A stretch of 64,000 nucleotides of DNA, taken from Hofstenia miamia. Its lineage: Eukaryota > Xenacoelomorpha > Acoela. The translations under genes were made by a program, and so were the position numbers. The number at the start of each line of letters is the position of its first letter. Position 1 is the first letter of the stretch. The stretch covers positions 894,208 to 958,207 of the forward strand of contig SCFE01000060.1 in NCBI GenBank assembly GCA_004352715.1, written 5' to 3'. Below are positions 28,550 through 41,381 of this stretch, in pieces. The notes beneath the pieces were generated by a model. It made no database searches. It had not been told where the DNA came from and saw only the letters and a program-made list of their open reading frames with translations.

Positions 28550-28650
28550 CCTGTCGAATCGGACACTTCTTGTCCCGTTTTGACACTGGTCCCGCATTGT
28601 GTTCAAATTGTCAGTCACTGTCCCGATTCGGTCCCATGTAATTTGGTCTC
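28550..28650. repeat. GTCCCG short-motif array
   Basis: CTTGTCCCG, TGGTCCCGC, CTGTCCCGATTCGGTCCC occur within 100 bases. The reverse-complement motif (GGGAC) recurs at 30301-30390, suggesting two pieces of the same element family. Confidence 0.4.
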
Positions 28651-30300
28651 CTTGCCGTATATCTACTGTATATATTTCTTGTTCTGTAATATGATTAATG
28701 GAGATATTATAAACATATTCTAGTTTAGCAAATACAATAGTTCGAATATAATACAAAATGTTTAATGAAATTCAAAGCTGTTAAAATTGAAAAAGGTGAT
28801 ATTGGTCCCGAATTGATCGTATATTTTGGTTTTTTATCCTACTTCCAGGCCCTCAATAGCGTGGTCCAAAGAATGATGTGCAAGCATAACAATTTCAATA
28901 ATAGAAATGAGAATAAAGACCAACATAACTCAATTTTTGAAATAATGAAAATACCTCACATAATTCTTTCTAATTTCTTAAAATATTTTAAAATTGCACA
29001 AATATAGAAAAGTGTGTACTCTACCACAGAACCCTATCCAACAATTAAGAAACTTACATTTAATCAACTTTATAAATTTTTTCAACTCGCATCCTAATTT
29101 TTAGGGCCTTTGATTTGCAAAGTTTGCCTCAAATGACCCTGTAAATTCTGCCTGCTTTACTTTTGCATGTATAATGGGGATATTAATCGTGCAGCAGTAG
29201 GAAGAAAACCAAACTATTAAGTTGCAATGCCCCTACAAGCCTAATTTAGATCAGAGTGGAATGGATCGACCCATGGGTATTAATATTCATTACTCAAGTT
29301 TTATAAATAGGCTAATCAATTGTTGCAATTATCTTTAATTTTTCCCCTTATTTTTTGCGCTTAGCCCAAATTCTTGCCCTTTATAACTTCATCTCTAGGA
29401 AGCTTAAGAACCTTCGATGTAATGACTTAAGCATGATAGACATGACTCACTTCGTATGAGTGTCATATTGCTGTGTAAGCGAAGAGCTGTTCACACAAGT
29501 TATTATGTCTTAGACATGAATGTCCTATAAAGGGTTGTGTGAATTTAGTAAAACCATAACACTTATCGTGGCCACAGGCAAGAAGCCTCCATTTCGCTAT
29601 CTATCAATCATTCAATAAGCATAACCAAAGCGTTCAAAAAGCAGAACATATAGGTTAAAAAGGAAAAACTATAAAACTTATAAATATATGCAACATGTAA
29701 AAGCAATTTCAACAGCTCATCATTTACCAAATCTGTTTCACAAAAGTCTTTTGTTTGAGTATCTTCTTGATGATCTACACAGTTTGCAGAGCATCACTAA
29801 TTGTAAGTTTGGTCACAAAATTATTAATTATAAAGAACATAGAAATGAAATTTAGCACAAATATCAACTACTTTCGCATTTTTTGACATGTTGCGTTATA
29901 AGCAAAATCGGGTGATTGCTGAGTAAGAAATAATTGAAAATTTATAGATTTTTTAATATACTTCTTATTTCATGCCTAAATTTAGGACCAAGCAGAACAA
30001 CTTCATAAGTATTAGAAGTTTTCAGATCAATATTATATCATAACAATATAAAGTTTTGCTAACAAGTGAATCTCAAGTGTTATCGATCGGAAAGTTGTTT
30101 GCATGGGGTGAGACCACATATATATGAATTTCCAATAGTGGTCAATACTTGATATTTAGGCTGAAGTTTGCAATTGCGTAAGTAAACTCAATATATTTTG
30201 TCGTTTTACATGTCTCTTTGTACATGTAGTCCTATTTAGTAGCAACTAAACCTAAACTTTCATAAATTTAATAAATTTATTTGAACTGTATTCATATTAT
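28651..30300. other. AT-rich DNA without recognised gene
   Basis: No exon, RNA gene or element recognised. Confidence 0.4.
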
Positions 30301-30390
30301 ACTAGAATGGGAATCCCGTGTGATGGGACGGGATGGGACCTACATAAATTTTCATGAGAAAGGATGGGATAGAAAAATATGTCCCATTGT
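30301..30390. repeat. GGGAC/GGGAT short-motif array
   Basis: GGGAATCCCGTGTGATGGGA then CGGGATGGGACC, AGGATGGGAT and TGTCCCATTG. An isolated N follows at 30408. Relative of the array at 28550-28650. Confidence 0.4.
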
Positions 30391-30667
30391 CTAGCCTGCG
30401 AATTTCTNAAATTTTTTGAATCTTCATTTCCACTATCAAAGTATAAAATTTGTGGGAATAATATTAATATAATATGCTAACGATGCTTAAATTTAGTATT
30501 CACATATTGCATTGTTGCTGATTTAAAAGTGGAATCTTTTTATGGCTCTTAGAAATCAGGACTTTTGCCATCTTAGCATGTGGTGTTGTCATGATTATAT
30601 TAATGTTGTTTTTTGCATAATGTCTGACATTTGATGACTTGAGCGATGCTCATTGATATTTAATACG

Positions 30668-30693
30668 ATATATATATATATATATATATATAT
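30668..30693. repeat. (AT)n microsatellite
   Basis: AT dinucleotide tract. Confidence 0.95.
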
Positions 30694-33600
30694 AGTTGTC
30701 TTTGACCTAAATTTTACTTGTATAGGGACCTAAAAATGTTGGTTTTATCATTTATAGTAAAATATAGTATTTGTATAAAGTCAAATCGGGGCTAAAACTA
30801 ATATTTAAACAATTGCAAAAAAGGAAGACAAAATTAAAATTAAGCAAATTGAAGGCATTGGCTTCGACGCGAAGCTGTAATCACAAGCGGAATATACAAG
30901 TCTTTTATCGATTTTACTGCTTTGCATCCCTCGAAATGCTTTAAAACTCGATTGGCTACAAACAACTGGATCACCTTTTGTATTGTAGAATGGTAGGCCA
31001 GAGAATTCATGTGGATGCTAAAATACAGAAAGGAAAATCAAAGAATTGTATATATTTAATATACAGTCAAGTCAAATTGATAGTATTAAAATGATTAAAT
31101 TGGCAATTTTTTTAAAAATTGCTGGATTGATTTTTTAAAATTACAACTACAACTGGGGATTTAATTAATAATTGAAAAAGACCGACTCATAGTTATAAAA
31201 AATGCTCGGATCATTTCTAAAGCGCATGATTATAAAGTAATTGCAACAGCAAAATTCTTTCGTTTTCAAGGTTCAGTTTTATACCCATATAGATTATTCG
31301 TTTATATAGGATATTAGCATCAAAATCATACTAGATTTGTTCTTTATGAGATTAAAAATAATTAATTTAAAAAAATATTTTTCTTACTCATTATCAAGCG
31401 AAATAAAAGCGGGAAGGAAAATAATTATGAAGATCAAAAGAGTTGTTGGAAATATTATTTCTATTTCAATTGAACGTTGGGGAATGCCTTTGCCATCAAG
31501 TTTAGATGAAAGAATGTTTATCGGAAATACATTTCGATTAATATCAAACGTACAATAAAAATAAACCATGTTCAAATCAAAACAAATAACCGAGTGAATG
31601 CGACTGCAATTTGTATTAATTTCATATCAAGTAGAAAATGATTTTCTAACATTAAAATATGGTTTCAGCACATGTTTCTAAGCAGTTCAACTGCACTTAA
31701 CGATTCCCACATCAGCAGTGCTTATGTACAGCGCTCAAAAAGTAGATTAGGTAAAGCATAGTTGCTAATTCATCATTTGCAATTAATCTGAATGCAACGG
31801 GACACTTTTCTGTAACCAATCGAAAGCGTCATTTACTATTTCCTAAATATTTTTTACTTCTAGTGTGATCCATATGCAACATTAAATAGCAACTTTACGA
31901 ATATGGATGGCCACTATACCTAATATGTGTGCAGAACTTCTTAGAGACACTTTTAGTTTACATAGGTATTTCAAAAGATTTTGAAAGATTCACTTTAAAA
32001 AATTATGTTCCCAATCAACATTAATATTTTATTTGGAATTTCCCGTAACTTAAAATTAGTCTGAAGTTTCGGCTAGATTATTTTTTGAAAATGCGAATTA
32101 GAATTACTCTGATTAATATTTTCTAACTGACTAAGGCAATCTAGTGTGTAAAGTTATTGACAAATGTAAATTTCCTTTGTACCGAATACATATGTACTAA
32201 ATAAACATTTGACATGCAATTATTTACGTCTAAATTGCAAAAATATAGGGTAAGAAACGAATTCAAATTTCAGTATTCGTTAGTCATTCGCTCATTAGTT
32301 TTCATAGATTTTAACAAGCATAGATCACAATATACAAATATTTTGCATATAATGCAAATATGTATACTCTAATATACGTCACACATTTTGGAGAATTTTT
32401 TTATAATAATTGTAAATATTTCCTAATTGTTTTACTGTCTTTATATTATTTATATATTAATCACATTACTTTTCATTGTATATAAATATATTATGTACTA
32501 TCGATTTCTTATAGATCCATGACAAAATATGCAGCTTCAAATCATTTTTTACTAACAGTAGGTACATGTACATTATAGATGCATATGGGATCTTAATTTT
32601 TGTAAATCTTTGTCAATATATTTATGGAAGAAATATATAGCAATGCTTATTTCAATATAGACAATTTTGTTGAAGTGTGAGGTAGGATGGAACTCTCACT
32701 ATAGCAAATTGATCTAATGAACCGGCATAACAAACTTGAAACTTTGAATATAACAGCAGGTTCAGAGGAATATATCGAATTCGGTGTTCTAGAAATTGGA
32801 AGATATTTTTTTACAGGACAAATGAATGTATTTATAGACCTCGTTACCCTAATTACTTCATCACCATTAAAATTTAGCAATGAAATTGTTTTCAATAAGA
32901 AATTCAATTATTTTAATTAGCAATTAAATATTTTTATTGCCCGTCTTAAAGGAAAATAGGAGATTACTAAGGACAAGGCTTACTTTTTATTTTGGCCTTG
33001 GTTTTGGTTGACAATAATAATGCATTAATTTGAGTTCTTATGTTGAAGCATTAATTCTAATTTCAAATGATTAATGAGGAATTAATTTATGAAAATGGAA
33101 TTTAATAATGAAATTGCGACAAGTATATGTAAAAAATTGGCAAAGGCTTGAGCTGGTGCTGAAGAACAGCAGACTTGTCACAGTTAATAGAGTGGTACTG
33201 CACTGAACCCGCACCCAAATATATCAAACCTTTGCTATTCTTAGATGTCTAAAAATACAATTTTCAGAAAATTTCTTAGCAATTACAATTTAACAAAACA
33301 GTGCAGTCATTAATTCCAATGTAAACTTGTCACTTAGAGAATCAGATATAATATTGAAACCTTCTCTTACTTATTTTTTTGTTTTTTGGCTGGTTCTCTC
33401 TACGTGTAGCCCACTGTACAACATTGCTATGAACTTGAACATGGTAAGTCTTGATGCGAAGGTATTTAAATTATATAGAATTTAGCTCACTAATATCTTT
33501 AGTAAATGTAATTGTATAAAAATAATGAAGCATAAAGCTTTAGTATTCGTTTTTACTTAAAGCCAATATTTCCTCTATAAAAATTAAAGCTTTCCTACTG

Positions 33601-35110
33601 AAATTTGTGTTAGGTAGTTTCGAATGTTAATGAAGTCTGTGTTTTAATTGAATGCAAATTCTGTGAAACAAAACAGCAGGATATTCGTACAGCAAATGTG
33701 AAACGTACGTTTGTGTTCTCGAATATCTCAATTATTGTCTTGAATGAGCAAATACGTAAAACTAACGTTTTCATTCACATACTCTTAAGCTAAATTACAG
33801 AAAATTCAAAGTGAAAATATATACACGGAAAGCCACTTGAAAGTTAATTTTCGTGCTTGAGTTTATAAAACCTAAATCGTCCTTGTGAAGGTCCAATTAG
33901 AAATTGTTGCATGGCTCAATCTATTTGACATGAGCTTTCTGGGTTTGAATTTCCTCCCACAATCTAACTCTGGATTGGATTATGATATCAATACAAAATA
34001 TTATTCATGTAGGCACTATCAAATTGGAATGTTCAGAAATGTGATGCTATCATTATTTTTGATTATATCATCAAATCTAAGAAATTCAAGATTGTTTGGA
34101 AATTTATTAGAATTCATTACTAAGTCATCAAATAAATTTTTTGCATATTTTACATACTTAATTACTAACAAAAATTGGGAAGACTATGCCCCTTGTTGAA
34201 AAGCAATACCATACATTAAATGAGCGGATATTAAAAATGCTCCAACATTATTCAAAAGTGTAATGTGATGAATAGAGTAAGTACTTGAAAATATATGTAA
34301 TAGTTTACATTAGCTTAGTTTCTGAATTGCATGGTAAAAATATAAAATATATTTTCAAAACTGTTCCTAAAATGCCACATAATTAAATAACCGATAAAAC
34401 CAATATAATTTATAAGTTTTTGTAACACAACGAAAAGTAATTATTTTGCGGGAAGTACCAGTATTTCATACAAAAACAAAAGCTTAAGATGAAATTGCAT
34501 TCAGGTATTCACAAGCTAAAAAATTCGACTGCCAATGATTTATTTAATAAGAAATGCTTGCATGTTTTCTAACGAAATATGTACACCCAATTGTTTGTAA
34601 TAAACAAAAAGGTTTCAAAAACACATTTAAATGCAATACAATTGCTATATTAATGAGAATAATTATGGCGATGTGACTACATAGACTCCACTCTTGTACT
34701 TAATTATGTCTAAATAAATCACTTTAACTCAGAGATGAGAACTGCAGAATGGGTCTTAGAAATTCTGTTAATGCATATTAAGTGGTAAATCTACGAATGT
34801 TCATACTATGCAATAATTCAATTCCAAAGTAATAGACAACATTTTAGTCCATTAATTAAAGGCACGATTTCTCTTCTTATGTATGATTCCCGACTTATCT
34901 CAATTTCAAAGAAATAGCAATTACAATTAATCTACATATTTAGAGGATTACTACACAGGTATGCGGTATAAATAATATTAAAAGAAACTTTAGTAAAATA
35001 AAAAGTTCACAAAAATTCATACTATTACTGGTTGTCAATATTCAAAAAATATCTTACTTCATCTTAGCCCTAATTCTATTAGCGTTACCTTTAAGTAAAA
35101 AATCGTTTTC
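30694..35110. other. No confidently recognised gene; several weak exon-like frames
   Basis: On the minus strand a strong-looking acceptor (polypyrimidine run ending TGTATTTTAG at about 31020) is followed by about 70 open codons ending near 30810, with a hydrophobic C-terminal end. On the plus strand an open stretch ends at a GTAAGT donor near 33443, and 33885-34199 is a 104-codon frame with hydrophobic segments. None matches a family I know, and frames of this length are expected by chance at this base composition. Confidence 0.25.
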
Positions 35111-35385
35111 TGATTTGTGCTAAAATTTATTCTTGTGCTTGAAGTAGATGCAAATATGAATTTTTTCAATGAGAAATCCGATTTTTACAAAACATGCAAA
35201 TTCGTTCCATACCTAGTGCTCAGATAGTGAATTATACATGTATTTTTTCTGAAGAAAAACTGTGTGGGTTCGAAGTGGTCGCGAAAAAGGACGAACACGA
35301 TTGGGAGATAATTCTCTATCTTTCTCTGAATTTAGATTTAAATATTTCCATTAGTTCGTGAATTATAGGAATTTAAATTTTCTTA
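35111..35385 (+). repeat. Dispersed repeat family A, forward copy at 3' end of LRR gene
   Basis: Best-preserved copy: GATTTGTGCTAAAATTTATT, GAAGTAGATGCAAATATGAA, TTTCAATGAGAAATCCG and TTAGTTCGTGAATTATAGG match the copies at 6803-6995 (inverted) and 27786-28085. It overlaps the end of the LRR coding frame and its presumed 3' UTR, on the opposite strand. Confidence 0.6.
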
Positions 35386-37525
35386 GGGAATTAGGGTTAA
35401 AGCAGTTGCTTGTATTAATCACAATGTTTACCTTAAAATATTGAAGCAAAGTACTGCATTGGCAATTCATCGACTTTACGCCCCAAATTACACTGCGCAG
35501 TTTGCTACAATATTTGAAAGAAGCAGGGGCGGCATTGATTTCACGAACTGCAGGATTGTCATGAATATCGATATATTTCAAGGATGGTGCTTCGCACAAT
35601 TGGAATGCAGGCACATGACTAAGTCTGTTAGAGGCTAGTGAAATTCTCGAAACAAACTTCAAATCTTTAGCTGATGGAAAACTTTTGATTCTATTCGAAT
35701 CAAATGACAGTTCAAAAGCGAAGTTTCCAACAGCTTTAAAAAGTGAGGGTTCAACTACTTCAATGATTCCAGAATTAAAATCGAAAGCAACACTATTTGA
35801 ATGGCCAACTCGCATATTATTGAAAGGATCTCCTTTTAAACGTCGAATGGTATTATCGCTAAATTTCATGCTCTGAAGAAAATTTAAACAGACATTTTTG
35901 AATGAAGTTGGCATTGTTTTACAAGTCACCTAAATGAAATATTTTCAAATTATAAATAAATATACTAACATAAACCGGTATATGTGTACACATATATAGT
36001 ACCGTAGTGTGTGTAACCATTTATTCTCATAGGACTGGAACTGGATTTGAGACTACATGGGGATGGAAACACAATTAAAGCTACTTGACGACGGATTTTG
36101 AGATTTTCTTAATTTTGCGAAAATAGAACTTTTGTGTGAAACCACATGGAACCGAACTGAGACCAAATCCAATGGTAATAGATAGAACGGCAATCAACAA
36201 ACCTAACATATACCAACATCTTTTTGTTTCTCTTTACAGCAACCCTTGAAGCTGTAATTCGATTCCCCTGTGTACAATTTGACGTTAAAAACCCTTTCGT
36301 AACTTTACCGTTATTAGGGGAAGGTAGTAGACTAAACTCAGGATTGCAGTTGACAACGAACATTGACATCAAATCAGGTTATCGTTTGCTATGAATTTCA
36401 ATCAACATACGATTTCTTGTTGATAGAGTTGATTTGGCGATATTATACATATCAGTTTTTTGTACACTGTATTTCATTAAAGCTTCCAACAAATAGCTGT
36501 AAGGACCGGCAACAGTAACTTGGCATCCCATTTGCTTGTTCTAATGAATTTGTCATAAATTTGTAAAATTTAATGAATTTTTACAATTAAATTTAGCACC
36601 ATAAATTCAATTGCTTTGATTCACGTGGATGAAGGGTATTTACTTGAAGATATAAAATACAAGGTTTAGTCTAAACACAAGATACGACTACATACATTTC
36701 CTGAGCGGAATTTTTGAGATAATGCTCATTGCTTCAGTATCGTGTTTCCCCGCTGCAAAATCAGTTTATAAATATAACTTTATCTAAAAATTAAGAGCAC
36801 TTGTACAAATCAAGATATAATTTTGAGAAATTGAGCTTTCTGCAAAAATAAATATAATAACCACAATTCAGTGGAACTACAAAATACATAGTAAGCGTCG
36901 TGCATCAATCTTATTACAAAGTTTGTTTTCATTAAAAACTGTTTCCAATATATTCAAAAAATTTAAGATGTTGAACTTCGCAAATATATTTATAGAATAT
37001 AGGGCTCACATAGATTAATCCCCGGATGCCAATGAAGAATCTATTAATTAATTTCAAAAACTGTGGAAGAACAGTTTCTTCTTCACTATTGAATAAAGGA
37101 AGTTCAATTGTTCTTAATTTTTAATGATATTAATAAACGCATCTTCTATAAACATTTTTAACAAAGGTAGTGGGTTATCATTTTCTCTAAGCGGCCACCA
37201 TCTGTTTAGAGCACATTTATTTTTGTAAAACAAATTGGAATTTTGTCATTTAGCAATAAAGTTTTCTTAAACATCCATTAATTATTAAATATGCAAAGGC
37301 CGGGGATATTGTCATAGAATGAATTTAAGCTTAATAATAAATATTTCTACTAAGAAATTTTTAATGAATTACTAAATATAAAAGTCGCACCTGATATATT
37401 CGGTTATTTATGTCTGTTTTGCATGAGCAAAACTGCTTGATAGGAGCACAGGTCTTACAATCATCTTTTGAACTAGAATCTGCTGTTAAGGTTAAAATAA
37501 CCCGTATAATACTAAGGATATCCAT
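35363..37525 (-). CDS. Small secreted leucine-rich-repeat protein, two exons
   Basis: Proposed coding exons are 37525-37391 and 35929-35363, giving 233 residues. Exon 1 starts MDILSIIRVILTLTA, a hydrophobic signal-peptide-like segment, followed by CKTCAPIKQFCSC, the cysteine pattern of an LRR N-terminal cap; it ends CAG|GTGCGA. Exon 2 follows TTCATTTAG and continues in phase 0 with VTCKTMPTSF, completing the cap. Then come LRR units with the asparagine ladder: LQSMKFSDNTIRRL, FAFELSFDSNRIKSFP, VSRISLASNRLSHVP, LKYIDIHDNP. The end, MNCQCSTLLQYF and NTSNCFNP, fits the LRR C-terminal cap, after which the frame stops. No membrane segment is seen, so the product is probably secreted. A 188-codon open frame is unlikely by chance here. 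The splice pairing is inferred. A GTAAAC donor at 35431 could instead lead to further exons. Orthology is unknown. Confidence 0.6.
36109..36549 (-). pseudogene. Exon-like frame with one internal stop, inside LRR gene intron
   Basis: After TTCATTAG (36550) a minus-strand frame runs about 147 codons with a single TAA near residue 54. Composition is less AT-driven than random frames here (GCQVTVAGPYSYLLEALMKY, RNRMLIEIHS, CNPEFSLLPSPNNGKVTKG). A possible donor GTATAT occurs near 36225. The segment around RNRMLIEIHS loosely recalls the last strands of a CUB domain, but I am not confident. It could be a broken exon of another gene, an alternative exon, or chance. Confidence 0.2.
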
Positions 37526-39815
37526 ACTGTCAACTACCTTTATGCATCGTCACCTAAAAAATTTTAACATTCAGTGCTAGAAATTTAATATTTTTTAATC
37601 ATCATCAAATACTGATCTAAAAACAGTATTAAATCACTAGACTTTCATGCATCTCAAAAGATTAACAGTTACTTTTTACAGTTTCTATTAAATACAAATA
37701 TAAATTGATTTAGCATGACAAACAACACGTGAGTATTCATAAGCATGATTTTTTCCATTTGCTTTTTAACGATCATTAGGAAATAGAAAAAAATAAAAAG
37801 AGGAATTAGTTAGTTTTTTTTACAAAGATTCATTTAATATTTATGTATTATGAATCTCATATAAATTATAACTCGTAATATAACATTTTTTAGAGTCCAT
37901 GCCCTGCACAAACGCAATATATTCTGACCTTCCGAATTGCTAAGAGGGTAACAACTTATTAGCTTAAGAATCTATGCTTTTCAAGGTTAACTCATATAAT
38001 ACCGCAAACTAAATTATGAAACAAATTGGAAATAATACTAATTAAAATTAACCAAAATAACCATAAATAAACAATTATAAATAACCTAAGAAAATTACTT
38101 CGACAAAGAATTTACATTACATGCACAAATCAGAAATCATTATCTTTATTAGATGTATGGCTTACTTCAATGTTTACTTGGATGGGATATTATCCTAGCT
38201 GATCAGAAAACCTACTGACATGAGTTAATGTAGTGAATATGCGACACTTTTCCGAGCGACATTTGGAAAAAATTATTCAGGAAACAGACCACAGTTATCT
38301 TAATTAAATTATAATTTTAATGCTAAATTAAGTAATAATTATAGTTAAAATATAATGGCTGTTTTCACAGTTTTGTTTTCAGCTCGTTTACAAGGAGAAA
38401 TATAAATGTTGTCATTGAACAAAACTTTGATGTTTACTTTAATAAAAAATAGAAATAATGACAAGGGAATTATTTTCGCGACGGTTTTTTGTTATGACTT
38501 TCATGAATTACTTAAATTGTTGGACAATGGTTTTCCGCTATATTACTAATGGACTCAAGAGTTTTTTACGCGAAGAATCTGCAAATCACTAGAAAGCTTT
38601 TTCTAAATGAGAACTTCTAGGTAACTTCTACATCATTATCAAAGTACTCCCGCACGGAATTGGTATTTCACTGTAAGTAACGTGTTCTTCGAGGAAGGAA
38701 GACAGTCTCAATTTTTAAATTAACCACTTCATACTGTGTAACAAACCTTCATATTTCTATTATTGAGTGAATAACTAACTAAAAATGTTAAAAGCAACAC
38801 AATTTGTAATTTGTCAATTTAGTTTAAAAAACATTAGTAAAATTTCTGATTTACTGTATTAGACGGTGCTTCCATTCCCTTAATATTCGGAAGGCATACA
38901 TGCACGACATAATATGTAGTTCAGAGAATATTAGTATGTAAAGACAAAACAATACTTCTATACTACTAAATTACATCATCCATAGGGTTAATATTACATT
39001 CAGTTTTTTAGAAATCGGCAATTGTAAAAATACAATAAGCATTTACGTCTTTTAAGCGAAATATTCGAACAACAAAGCGATCCCTTTACACTGAATAATT
39101 CTGATTGTTGTAAATTATCGATAATTGGGACAGCGATTCCAGTAATAAGATCTCTTGAGAATAGAATGGCACGCTAACTACAGTACATTTAAACCAAATG
39201 CCGCCATCAAACACTTCCATACGATAATGACAAATTTTCATACTTAATTACATGTAGCCTAACTCTCAGTTTAAGGAATTAATGTACATGTATTATCAAG
39301 AGAATATTTTGGTATATTGCTAAATTATTCATAGCTATTCTAATATTAAAGTGGTTTCTTGGAATCTTACACATAGAATAATTATTTCAATATGCTTGAG
39401 AATGACTATAACTTGAGTGTTCTACAGCGACTGGTTGGCAAAATACATAATCGAATAGCGAATATGGACAAACCTTGGAGCTAAGCCTCTTTGCTATTCC
39501 AACACTGAACTATGTTGACATTTCATGGTGGATGGATTTATGAATAACGATTATTGTGCACAACATGTACAATAGAATCAAAATTTAATTTATCATACGA
39601 TTCAATTTCATGTTGCCTATATGTTTTAGGCCATATCTCGCCCACAACTAGCCGGGGGCCATGGGTTGCAGAGCTCAGATTCAAACTCTGAGTAAAATAC
39701 ATAAATGTAAAATGAATAATCAATTGTTTTGCTTTCAACTGAAGTTAAAATTACTGTCACACACTAATACTGTCTTCATATTTTTCTTTACATAAACATA
39801 ATAACATTGCTCAAG
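37526..39815. other. AT-rich DNA upstream of the LRR gene
   Basis: No other exon recognised. The promoter and 5' UTR of the LRR gene should lie in the first part, but no clear TATA element stands out. Confidence 0.4.
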
Positions 39816-39840
39816 TATATATATATATATATATATATAT
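39816..39840. repeat. (AT)n tract at left edge of CCCGCT element
   Basis: The AT tract ends directly at CCCGCTAAAAATG, the left end of the element at 39841-40093. Confidence 0.95.
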
Positions 39841-40090
39841 CCCGCTAAAAATGTTTTTTCTCATCATGACTGCGTTTCCAAACATAATTCTTTGAAATTT
39901 TGTACGGCAGTGTCTCCTTAATTAATTTACCTACCCCGATTGTAAATATATTTAAATTCGAGTGAATACTGCAGGAGCAATGGCAAAAAATAGGTTTTGG
40001 GGGAAAAGTGCGATTCCCGCTAAATGCCTTAGAAATTTCGGACCGTTTCCCGCCAAATGTAATGTTTTTGCGTTTTCCATAGCAAAAAGC

Positions 40091-40093
<3 letters not shown>
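39841..40093. mobile_element. Short element with CCCGCT inverted ends embedded in (AT)n
   Basis: It begins CCCGCTAAAAATG and ends CAAAAAGCGGG, so both ends read CCCGCT inwards, and both are bordered by AT tracts. The right part (about 39930-40093) has an inverted copy at 42421-42571, also abutting an (AT)n tract. No coding capacity. The pattern fits a non-autonomous element that inserts into or carries TA microsatellites, as reported for rice Micron elements; the comparison is structural only. Confidence 0.5.

Positions 40094-40121
<28 letters not shown>
40094..40121. repeat. (AT)n tract at right edge of CCCGCT element
   Basis: Directly follows AAAAAGCGGG. Confidence 0.95.
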
Positions 40122-40124
<3 letters not shown>

Positions 40125-41341
40125 ATGCTGACACCAGCCTAACATTGTCCCTGGAAATGCTGTTATAGCCAAGAATCAAACTATATTATTAAAAATAATT
40201 CATAATTTAAAAAATTTCAAAGGAGTCGGATTAATTAAAGAACACATTTGATGGAACCCACCTCCGGTCATTAATGTATAACGACTAGGAAATTGTTGAT
40301 GAACATGGAATATAGAATTTAAATAAAATAATATATTTTTACGATTCAAGCTTTAATCCCAAGCAGGTAGCTAGAACTTATTATACTTAATAATAATAGA
40401 AATGTATTTCTGATGACAATATTAATTAAATTTGATTTAGAATTTGATTTGGATATTTGACCTCAAAGGGAATAAATTTAATTAATTACGCAGCAAAAAT
40501 AATTAATAATATTGTCAAAGTGTAATAAAGCGTGTGAAATTGAATACACTGCAGTACATTACATTAATTAAATTCCATCTGAAATTGAAAATGGCCATTC
40601 TTAAAAACTGTGATGCTTGGATGACTTATGTTTAGCTTTTCATATTTGACTATTACAGAGTTTGCCATTTGATACTTTAGGAAACGAAGCATCAATTAAT
40701 ATTGTAAATTCGTCCGTTGTCCATGGCAATACAAATTATTATTAATTAAAATTCAGAAATGAGTAGGAAACATTGCCCAGACGAATAATCAAGCACGAAA
40801 ACAACATATATTCGACAATACTGAGCATTAGCTCAGTCAATGGTGGAATATCCCCCATCAGGTTTTCAAATTTGATTTTGACTGATTTAATCAAAAATTT
40901 TCGGTAAAAAATGTGAAACATTTAAAACTTAATAGTCTTTTCCTATGTTTGCATTACTATTATAATAGACTTGAGTTATATTTTTGTCAATAATCAAGGG
41001 TAATTTGGTGAACAGCACTAAGAAAAGCAATTTCACTTAAAAGTGGAAATTTTGTTTTTAATGCGAAAACAATGGATATCTATTCATATTGTTTATGTTA
41101 TAATGAAACCATTAGACAAATTGAATGTTATATTACACAATGAGTCAATTTGAATGTCAACAATATAATTATATTTGCAAGGTTTGTTCTAAAATAGTAC
41201 ACCACAAACAATTTCTGAGAAAAAAATATATATATACATTGATATTTTACATACACATAAATGTTAAAAATATGTAGCGATTCACCTTCTCTCTACCATG
41301 AAAATCGGCTCTCAATTCCTTCTCTTAATGAACGAGTACCT

Positions 41342-41344
<3 letters not shown>
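40122..41344. other. AT-rich DNA with many TTAATTAA-type motifs
   Basis: Between 40420 and 40760 TTAATTAA/AATTAATA motifs recur together with TTTGACCTCAAAGGG. This might be a regulatory cluster, but the composition makes chance likely. No exon recognised. Confidence 0.3.

Positions 41345-41381
<37 letters not shown>

Noticed and set aside
30802-31575. Minus-strand exon chain resembling the end of a membrane protein
   Set aside because: Good acceptor near 31020 and GTAAG donor near 31378, but two different frames remain open and neither matches a known protein.
33308-34199. Plus-strand exon pair (ending at GTAAGT near 33443, then 33885-34199)
   Set aside because: Phases are compatible and hydrophobic segments exist, but no family is recognised and a frame of this length is expected by chance.
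40420-40760. Dense TTAATTAA motifs as an enhancer
   Set aside because: At this AT content such motifs are common; no independent support.
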